Assembly (NCBI GenBank): GCA_002437735.1
Contig: DJRC01000042.1
Coordinates: forward strand, 1-10,405
Direction: 5' to 3'
DNA: 10,405 nucleotides
DNA from: Oscillospiraceae bacterium UBA6370
Lineage (GTDB): Bacteria; Bacillota; Clostridia; Oscillospirales; Oscillospiraceae
In this document: positions 6,512 through 10,405 of the stretch, piece by piece
How positions within the stretch are numbered: the stretch's first letter is position 1
Layout: the number at the start of each line of letters is the position of its first letter
The notes under the pieces: generated by a model
What the model saw: only the letters and a program-made list of their open reading frames with translations
The model's database searches: none
What the model was told of the DNA's origin: nothing
Translations under genes and position numbers: made by a program

Positions 6512-6925
6512 TCAATAAACGTTATTGTAGTGCCAGTAAAATACGGTGTAGAGCAGGCTTTGCAGGCAGGACAGGCCGAGGAGCACCTGCCCGACAAGCG
6601 TCTGCTCGAACACCAGGATCGCCAGCAGCGCTGCGGCGAGCTGGACGTAAACGCAAATGAAGAAGGTCATGCTGCGCGCCTTGTTGGCGACATACGCCGT
6701 GCGCTCGTCCTTGAGCGAGGCGTCGTAGTCCGCCGCCTTCTCCGGGTCGCGGCTCAGGCGACGCACCCGCAGCAGGCGAACAAGGCCGACAGCCGTCAGA
6801 CCGCCGCCGAAGCCGCCGATGTAGCCGCCGTATTCCGTCTCCCCCAGCAGCAGGCCCGCGAGAAAGAGCGCCGCGCCGATGCTGAGCCACAAAATGCCGA
6901 ATTTTTTCTGTTCCTTCAATTTCAT
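6512..6925 (-). CDS. DUF2178-like four-helix membrane protein
   Basis: A 137-residue membrane protein with four predicted helices (about 9-27, 32-50, 86-106, 110-131). A basic cytoplasmic loop between helices 2 and 3 contains KDERTAYVANKA (72-83). This DER-x4-V/I-x2-KA pattern is the hallmark of DUF2178-like proteins, which often sit next to small XRE regulators in Firmicutes. The function is unknown. Roles suggested by context are an accessory subunit of the ABC transporter or a membrane partner of the regulator. The ATG overlaps the regulator's stop by 4 nt (ATGA) with AGGAGG upstream, so co-expression is very likely. The family assignment comes from the motif and topology only. Confidence 0.7.
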   Translation of the reverse strand: MKLKEQKKFGILWLSIGAALFLAGLLLGETEYGGYIGGFGGGLTAVGLVRLLRVRRLSRDPEKAADYDASLKDERTAYVANKARSMTFFICVYVQLAAALLAILVFEQTLVGQVLLGLSCLQSLLYTVFYWHYNNVY

Positions 6926-7125
6926 GCTTCTTCCTCCTCAAAAAGAAATATGTCCTCGATCCGCGCGCCGAACAGCCTTGCAATGGCGTGGGCGAGCAGG
7001 ATGGAGGGATTGTACTTTCCGTTTTCCAACGAGATGATGGTCTGGCGCGAGACGCCGAGCGCCGCGGCAAGCTGTTGCTGCGTCATGCCCCGCTCGCGCC
7101 GCTTTTGTTCGATGATGTTCTTCAT
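6922..7125 (-). CDS. Small XRE (Cro/CI) family helix-turn-helix regulator
   Basis: A 67-residue protein that is almost entirely one helix-turn-helix domain. GMTQQQLAAALGVSRQTIISLENGKYNPS (about residues 13-41) gives the two DNA-reading helices, and the tail is acidic (FEEEEA). It resembles the YozG-type mini-regulators that autoregulate operons with small membrane proteins and ABC transporters. The ATG at 7123-7125 is preferred because GGAG lies 6 nt upstream. An in-frame ATG at 7135-7137 adds four residues (MEHS) but has no ribosome site of its own. It is the first gene of the ABC operon, and its promoter region carries a pair of direct repeats that may be its operator. It would bind there as a dimer and probably repress its own operon; this is inference from the family and layout. 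Confidence 0.88.
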   Translation of the reverse strand: MKNIIEQKRRERGMTQQQLAAALGVSRQTIISLENGKYNPSILLAHAIARLFGARIEDIFLFEEEEA

Positions 7126-7131
7126 GCTGTG

Positions 7132-7135
7132 CTCC
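7132..7135 (-). promoter_or_regulatory. Ribosome site deciding the XRE regulator start
   Basis: GGAG on the - strand, 6 nt before the ATG at 7125. It overlaps the alternative upstream ATG at 7137, which has no Shine-Dalgarno of its own. Confidence 0.6.
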
Positions 7136-7146
7136 ATTCTTAGAAA

Positions 7147-7213
7147 GTCAAGCTTGCTTTACATTTATGAGCATAGCACCTTACCGACGAAATGTCAAGT
7201 GTCTTTTACATTT
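7147..7213. repeat. Two direct repeats, GTCAAG-N5-TTTACATTT, 47 bp apart (possible operator)
   Basis: Copy 1 is at 7147-7166 and copy 2 at 7194-7213. In both, GTCAAG and TTTACATTT are identical and separated by 5 unlike bases; the offset is exactly 47 bp. Copy 2 overlaps the -35 box of the leftward XRE promoter and copy 1 covers the expected start point (about 7163). This placement suits an autorepressor site, most likely for the XRE protein. Confidence 0.55.
7170..7198 (-). promoter_or_regulatory. Promoter of the XRE-ABC transporter operon
   Basis: A perfect TTGACA (7193-7198 on the - strand), 17-nt spacer, then TATGCT (7170-7175, 4 of 6). Expected transcription start near 7163, about 38 nt before the ATG. 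Confidence 0.75.
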
Positions 7214-7224
7214 TTATTTTGCGA

Positions 7225-7253
7225 TTGATTTTAGGCGCGGCCTTTGCTACAAT
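7225..7253 (+). promoter_or_regulatory. Promoter of the rpe-recR-LysR-HAD operon
   Basis: TTGATT (7225-7230), 17-nt spacer, TACAAT (7248-7253, 5 of 6), with TG one base upstream of the -10 box, making an extended -10. Transcription should begin near 7260, just before the ribosome site at 7274-7279. Confidence 0.75.
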
Positions 7254-7287
7254 AAATTGAATCTTTTTTTCACAGGAGGCTGCCGCC

Positions 7288-7938
7288 ATGAACATCAAGA
7301 TCGCACCGTCCATTCTCTCCGCCGACTTCGCCAACCTCGAGCGGGACATTCGGAAGATCGACACCGCCGACTACGTCCATGTGGACATCATGGACGGCGA
7401 GTTCGTGCCGAATATTTCCATCGGCATCCCGGTGGTCAAGGCCATCCGGCCCGTGACCGAGCTGCCGCTGGACGTGCATCTGATGATCACCAAGCCCGTG
7501 CGCTACGTCGAGGAGTTCTGCGACGCGGGCGCGGATATCGTGACCGTCCATGTCGAGTCCGACTTTCCTAAGAACGTTCACGCCGCGCTGGAGAAGATCC
7601 GCGCAAAGGGCAAGCGCGCAGGCATCGTGCTCAAGCCCAACACCCGCGCCGAGGCGGCGCTGCCGTACCTCAAGGAGTGCGACATCGTGCTGGTGATGAC
7701 GGTCGAGCCGGGCTTCGGCGGGCAGAAATTCATGGCGGACATGATGCCCAAGGTCGCGCAGCTGCGCGCGATGCTCGACGAGGTCAACCCGGACTGCGAA
7801 CTGGAGGTCGACGGCGGCGTGGACACCGCCACGCGCGACGCCTGCGTGAACGCGGGCGCGAACGTGCTGGTCGCGGGCAGCGCGGTCTACAAGGCGGCGG
7901 ACATCCCCGCGAAGATCAAGGCTTTGAGAGAGGGTTAA
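7288..7938 (+). CDS. rpe: Ribulose-phosphate 3-epimerase
   Basis: A 216-residue cytoplasmic TIM-barrel enzyme that interconverts D-ribulose 5-phosphate and D-xylulose 5-phosphate in the pentose phosphate pathway. The family hallmarks are complete: PSILSADF at 7-14, HVDIMDG (31-37) with metal ligands His31 and Asp33, VHLM with His64, VEPGFGGQ (139-146), and EVDGG (173-177) with the second catalytic aspartate Asp175. The phosphate-binding AGSAVY lies at 196-201. Length is standard. The ATG at 7288 has AGGAGG 8 nt upstream and is the first codon of the well-formed N-terminus. It is the promoter-proximal gene of a four-gene operon, with recR starting 6 nt after its stop. The pairing of rpe with a phosphoglycolate-phosphatase-type gene in one operon recalls the rpe-gph arrangement of enterobacteria. 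Confidence 0.97.
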   Translation: MNIKIAPSILSADFANLERDIRKIDTADYVHVDIMDGEFVPNISIGIPVVKAIRPVTELPLDVHLMITKPVRYVEEFCDAGADIVTVHVESDFPKNVHAALEKIRAKGKRAGIVLKPNTRAEAALPYLKECDIVLVMTVEPGFGGQKFMADMMPKVAQLRAMLDEVNPDCELEVDGGVDTATRDACVNAGANVLVAGSAVYKAADIPAKIKALREG

Positions 7939-7944
7939 CAAGGT

Positions 7945-8544
7945 ATGGAGTATTTTCCTGCGGCGCTGGAAAAGCTGGTCGAGCAGTTCGCGCGGCTGCC
8001 GGGCATCGGCGGCAAGAGCGCGCAGCGGCTGGCCTTCCATGTGCTGAGCCTAACGGACGCGGAGGCGCAGGAGTTCGCCGACGCCATCGTGGAGGCGAAG
8101 AAAAAGGTGACGTGCTGCCCCATCTGCCGCAACCTGACGGACGGGGGGCTCTGCCCCATCTGCGCCTCGCCCAAGCGCGACGAGCGTGTGATCTGCGTGG
8201 TGGCGGACGCCCGCGACGTGGCGGCTCTTGAGCGCTCGCGCGAGTACAGCGGGCGCTATCATGTGCTCCACGGCGTCATCTCGCCGATGAACCACGTCGG
8301 CCCCGACGACCTGGAGATCAAGTCTCTCGTCGAGCGCGTAGCCGCCGGCGGCATCGACGAGGTCATTATGGCGACCAATCCCGACACGGAGGGCGAGGCC
8401 ACGGCGATGTATCTCGCACGGCTGCTGCGCCCCTTCGGCGTGAAGGTCACCCGCCTCGCCTACGGCATCCCCGTGGGCGGACATCTGGAATTTGCCGACG
8501 ACGCGACGCTCATGCGTGCGCTCGAGGGACGGCGCGAGATCTGA
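7945..8544 (+). CDS. recR: Recombination mediator protein RecR
   Basis: A 199-residue RecR, which works with RecO (and RecF) to load RecA on single-stranded gaps during recombinational repair. Domains in order: an N-terminal helix-hairpin-helix (LPGIGGKSAQRLAFHVL, 18-34), a four-cysteine zinc finger (Cys58, Cys61, Cys70, Cys73), a Toprim domain (about 80-175) with ATNPDTEGEATA (143-154), and the C-terminal GGHLEFADD-type segment (178-186). Length is exactly typical. The start ATG lies 6 nt after the rpe stop. The ribosome site is modest (AGAGGG inside the rpe end), so translation probably relies on coupling. The usual dnaX and ybaB neighbours of recR are absent here; instead it sits between rpe and a LysR regulator. 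Confidence 0.97.
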   Translation: MEYFPAALEKLVEQFARLPGIGGKSAQRLAFHVLSLTDAEAQEFADAIVEAKKKVTCCPICRNLTDGGLCPICASPKRDERVICVVADARDVAALERSREYSGRYHVLHGVISPMNHVGPDDLEIKSLVERVAAGGIDEVIMATNPDTEGEATAMYLARLLRPFGVKVTRLAYGIPVGGHLEFADDATLMRALEGRREI

Positions 8545-8549
8545 GGAGG
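8544..8549 (+). promoter_or_regulatory. Ribosome binding site fixing the LysR regulator start
   Basis: AGGAGG overlaps the last base of the recR stop codon and lies 8 nt before the ATG at 8558. The longer in-frame start at 8492 lies inside recR and has no comparable site. Confidence 0.85.
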
Positions 8550-8557
8550 ACAGGGCT

Positions 8558-9463
8558 ATGACGGCAAAGTTAGAGCTGTACCGCGTATTCCGCGAGGTCG
8601 CGGAGACGGGCAATATTTCCGCCGCGGCGCAGAACCTTTACATTTCGCAGTCCGCGGTGAGCCAGAGCGTCAAGCAGCTCGAGGGCGCTTTGCAGACGCG
8701 GCTGTTCATCCGCTCCCCGCGCGGCGTAACGCTCACGGACGACGGGCAAATGCTTTTCGAGCACGTCCGCAGCGCGATGGGCCTTTTGGAAACGGGCGAG
8801 GAAAAGCTCGCGCAGACGCGCGCCCTGCAGATGGGCAGGCTCGTCATCGGCGCGAGCGACACGGTGACGAGCCAATTTCTGCTGCCGCACCTCGACTCGT
8901 TCCACAAAAAGTACCCGAACATCCATATTCAGATCATCAGTGGACGCAGCCACAAGGTGCTCGGCCTGCTACGCTCGGGCAAGGTGGACGTGGCGTTTGC
9001 CTCGTCGCCGAGCGAGGACGAGGGACTGAGCTGCGTACCGTGCTTTTCGACGCACGCGTGCTTCGTCGCCGCGGCGGACTATCCCTGCGATTTCGAGCGC
9101 GCCTATTCGATGCAGGAGCTTGCGGCGCTGCCGCTCATTTTGCTCGAACGCAAGGCCAGCTCGCGCGTGTATCTGGAGAAATATTTCCTCGCGCACGGCG
9201 TCTCCCTTTCGCCGGAGATCGAGCTTGGCGCAAGGAGCCTGCTCGTGGATCTCGCCCGCATCGGCTTCGGCGTGGCGGGCGTGACGCGGGAGTTCGTGAC
9301 CGCGGAGCTGGAGGGCGGCGCGATCCGCGAGCTGAAAACCGACTTTGAGATCCCGCCGCGCTCCGTCGATATGTGTACGCTGCGCGACGTGCCGCCGAGC
9401 GCGGCGACCGCGCGCTTCACGCAGGAGGTCGCCCGGCGGGTGCAGGCCGAAGAAAGGGGCTGA
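8558..9463 (+). CDS. LysR-family transcriptional regulator
   Basis: A 301-residue LysR-type regulator. Residues 1-60 form the winged helix-turn-helix: AAAQNLYISQSAVSQSVKQLE (22-42) is the DNA-reading helix, followed by LFIRSPRGVTLTDDG (49-63). A linker helix leads to the effector-binding domain, which starts at GRLVIGASDTVTSQFLLP (93-110). This layout and length are standard for the family, and the sequence is nearest to the CysL/CysB-like group of LysR effector domains. The effector and target genes cannot be told from sequence. The start is the ATG at 8558 with AGGAGG 8 nt upstream. It begins 13 nt after recR and ends 6 nt before the HAD gene, so it appears to be embedded in the operon. There is no divergently transcribed target next to it, which is less usual for the family. 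Confidence 0.93.
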   Translation: MTAKLELYRVFREVAETGNISAAAQNLYISQSAVSQSVKQLEGALQTRLFIRSPRGVTLTDDGQMLFEHVRSAMGLLETGEEKLAQTRALQMGRLVIGASDTVTSQFLLPHLDSFHKKYPNIHIQIISGRSHKVLGLLRSGKVDVAFASSPSEDEGLSCVPCFSTHACFVAAADYPCDFERAYSMQELAALPLILLERKASSRVYLEKYFLAHGVSLSPEIELGARSLLVDLARIGFGVAGVTREFVTAELEGGAIRELKTDFEIPPRSVDMCTLRDVPPSAATARFTQEVARRVQAEERG

Positions 9464-9469
9464 CGAACC

Positions 9470-10123
9470 ATGCGGAGATTTGATACCGTCCTATTCGACC
9501 TCGACGGGACGCTGCTCGACACGCTCGAGGACATCTGCGGCGCGGCAAACCACACGCTGCGAGAGCTGGGCTATCCCGAGCGGACGCTCGCGGAAATGCG
9601 GCGCTTCGTCGGCAACGGCGCGGAGACGCAGATGCGCCGCGCCCTCGGCGCGGGCGCGGATGAGGAGACCGTCGCGAGGGCGCTCGCGCTTTACAAGCCC
9701 TACTACGCCGCGCATTGCCAGATCAAGACGAAGCCCTACGCGGGCGTTTTGGAGCTGATGGCGGCGCTCAAGGCGGAGGGCTTCCGCCTTGCGGTGGTGT
9801 CCAACAAGCCGGACGAGGCGGTGCGGCCGCTGGTCGCGGAGCACTTCGGTGCGCTTGCCGACGCCGCCATGGGCGAGACGGCGCAGCGCCGCCGCAAGCC
9901 CGCGCCCGACATGGTGAACGATGCGCTCGCGGCGCTCGGCGCGGACAGGTCACGCGCGGTCTACGTCGGCGACAGCGAGGTGGACATCGAGACGGCGCGG
10001 AACGCGGGCATCCCCTGCATCTCGGTGACATGGGGCTTCCGCGACCGGGAGCAGCTGCTTGAAGCGGGAGCGACCGAGCTGGCCACCAATGCAAGCGAGC
10101 TTCGTGCGCTGCTGGAAAAATGA
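9470..10123 (+). CDS. HAD hydrolase, phosphoglycolate phosphatase-like
   Basis: A 217-residue haloacid-dehalogenase-superfamily phosphatase of the Gph/PgmB-like subgroup with an alpha-helical cap inserted after motif I. Motif I DLDGT gives nucleophile Asp10 and general acid Asp12; motif II is VVSNK with Ser111; motif III is RKPAP with Lys143; motif IV GDSEVDIETA supplies acidic metal ligands Asp168 and Asp172. The family removes phosphate from 2-phosphoglycolate, a by-product of repair of oxidised DNA ends, or from sugar phosphates; the exact substrate is not certain here, although operon linkage with rpe and recR would fit either. The start ATG lies 6 nt after the LysR stop, with AAAGGGG about 10 nt upstream. 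It is the last gene of the operon, followed 11 nt later by a terminator. Confidence 0.9.
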   Translation: MRRFDTVLFDLDGTLLDTLEDICGAANHTLRELGYPERTLAEMRRFVGNGAETQMRRALGAGADEETVARALALYKPYYAAHCQIKTKPYAGVLELMAALKAEGFRLAVVSNKPDEAVRPLVAEHFGALADAAMGETAQRRRKPAPDMVNDALAALGADRSRAVYVGDSEVDIETARNAGIPCISVTWGFRDREQLLEAGATELATNASELRALLEK

Positions 10124-10134
10124 ACCAAGGCACA

Positions 10135-10166
10135 AAAAGCGCAGGCCCGTGCGGGTCTGCGCTTTT
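10135..10166 (+). terminator. Intrinsic terminator of the rpe-recR-LysR-HAD operon
   Basis: A 14-bp stem with one G-T wobble (arms 10135-10148 and 10153-10166, loop 10149-10152). The A run at its foot pairs with the T run (10163-10166). It starts 11 nt after the HAD stop codon. Confidence 0.88.
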
Positions 10167-10243
10167 CGGTATAACTTAAAAATCGTGAGCAATATTAGGA
10201 ATGTAGCAAACCGCCTAATAAATCAAGGTATAGCAGGTATCAC

Positions 10244-10309
10244 AGCAGAGCACCTCAGTCAAGGTATCGGCTTCGCCTCGCTGCGCGTCCTTGACAGCGA
10301 TGCTCTGCT
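10244..10309. repeat. Nested inverted repeat (long hairpin)
   Basis: Outer arms AGCAGAGCA (10244-10252) and TGCTCTGCT (10301-10309) pair perfectly. After a symmetrical 5-by-5 mismatch, inner arms GTCAAGG (10258-10264) and CCTTGAC (10289-10295) also pair perfectly around a 24-nt apical region. Two collinear stems in register point to a folded RNA or a palindromic DNA element. Confidence 0.65.
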
Positions 10310-10327
10310 ACGCAGACAGGTAATCAA

Positions 10328-10342
10328 GGCGGCGATGCCGCC
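10328..10342. repeat. Short GC-rich hairpin
   Basis: GGCGGC (10328-10333) and GCCGCC (10337-10342) flank a 3-base loop. The GGCGG arm can alternatively pair with CCGCC at 10211-10215, which would enclose the larger hairpin at 10244-10309. Confidence 0.55.
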
Positions 10343-10405
10343 ATTTACAAACAGTCATTAGCAAGCTGAAATTGTGTGTTTCATCACCTCCTGTTACTAT
10401 ATATT

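Larger units (their letters stand above)
10167..10405. other. Lower-GC, repeat-rich region without a convincing gene; possible dispersed or mobile-element edge
   Basis: Direct counting gives 105 G+C in 225 bases (10181-10405), about 47%, clearly below the coding DNA to its left. It contains nested inverted repeats (next entries), three copies of TCAAGG (10223, 10259, 10324) and one inverted copy (10289-10294). A long + frame crosses it but starts inside the HAD gene and has no ribosome site. On the - strand a full Shine-Dalgarno AGGAGGTG (10385-10392) points left into two tiny frames. I do not call a gene. The change of composition suggests foreign or non-coding DNA, but the window ends before the far boundary. 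Confidence 0.5.

Noticed and set aside
6922..7125. Toxin-antitoxin pair made of the XRE protein and the DUF2178-like membrane protein
   Set aside because: The XRE-first order with a downstream ABC transporter fits an autoregulated transporter operon better, and the four-helix protein resembles no known toxin family.
7270..8040. A 256-codon open frame on the - strand across rpe and the start of recR
   Set aside because: It is antisense to two clear genes and has biased, repetitive composition (Arg, His, Leu, Asp) with no recognisable domain.
10059..10361. A 100-codon + frame overlapping the HAD gene end and the right-hand intergenic region
   Set aside because: It starts inside the HAD gene in another frame, runs through its terminator hairpin, and lacks a ribosome site.
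10381..10392. A match to the 3' end of 16S rRNA (ATCACCTCCT)
   Set aside because: Only about ten bases match; the upstream DNA has none of the conserved 16S 3' helix. It is simply the complement of a strong Shine-Dalgarno on the other strand.

Overview
The window looks like chromosomal DNA from a GC-rich, low-complexity-free Firmicute, most likely an Oscillospiraceae/Ruminococcaceae-type gut anaerobe. This is inferred from strong AGGAGG-type ribosome sites, tightly packed operons, the protein families present, and coding DNA well above 60% GC by eye. No rRNA, tRNA or CRISPR array is present, so the taxonomy is only a guess.

Layout. (1) 1-213 (+): the 3' end of a LemA-like gene, closed by a hairpin terminator at 250-276 that also serves the convergent operon. 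(2) 5133-284 (-): a four-gene operon read right to left: an SLC45/GPH-like MFS transporter, a membrane-anchored glycerophosphodiester phosphodiesterase, a protein with the chloramphenicol-acetyltransferase/2-oxoacid-dehydrogenase-E2 fold that lacks the usual catalytic histidine, and an AMP-forming acyl-CoA ligase. The last three overlap by 4 and 8 nt, so they are probably translationally coupled. Together they suggest lipid head-group or acyl-chain scavenging or remodelling. (3) 7125-5285 (-): a second operon: a small XRE regulator, a DUF2178-like four-helix membrane protein, a YtrB-like ABC ATPase and a short ABC-2 permease, ending in a terminator at 5231-5260. That terminator overlaps the predicted promoter of operon 2. 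(4) 7288-10123 (+): rpe, recR, a LysR-family regulator and a phosphoglycolate-phosphatase-like HAD hydrolase, with gaps of only 6, 13 and 6 nt, closed by a terminator at 10135-10166. Operons 3 and 4 diverge from a 162-bp region that holds one well-formed promoter in each direction and a 47-bp-spaced pair of direct repeats, a likely operator for the XRE protein. (5) 10167-10405: a non-coding-looking segment of about 47% GC (direct count over 10181-10405) with nested inverted repeats and small direct repeats. It differs from the rest of the window and may be the edge of a mobile or dispersed element.

Most genes belong to known families. The best candidates for something new are the GDPD/E2-like/acyl-CoA-ligase operon, the operator repeats, and the structured right-hand end. 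No complete new defence or mobile system can be demonstrated from this sequence alone.
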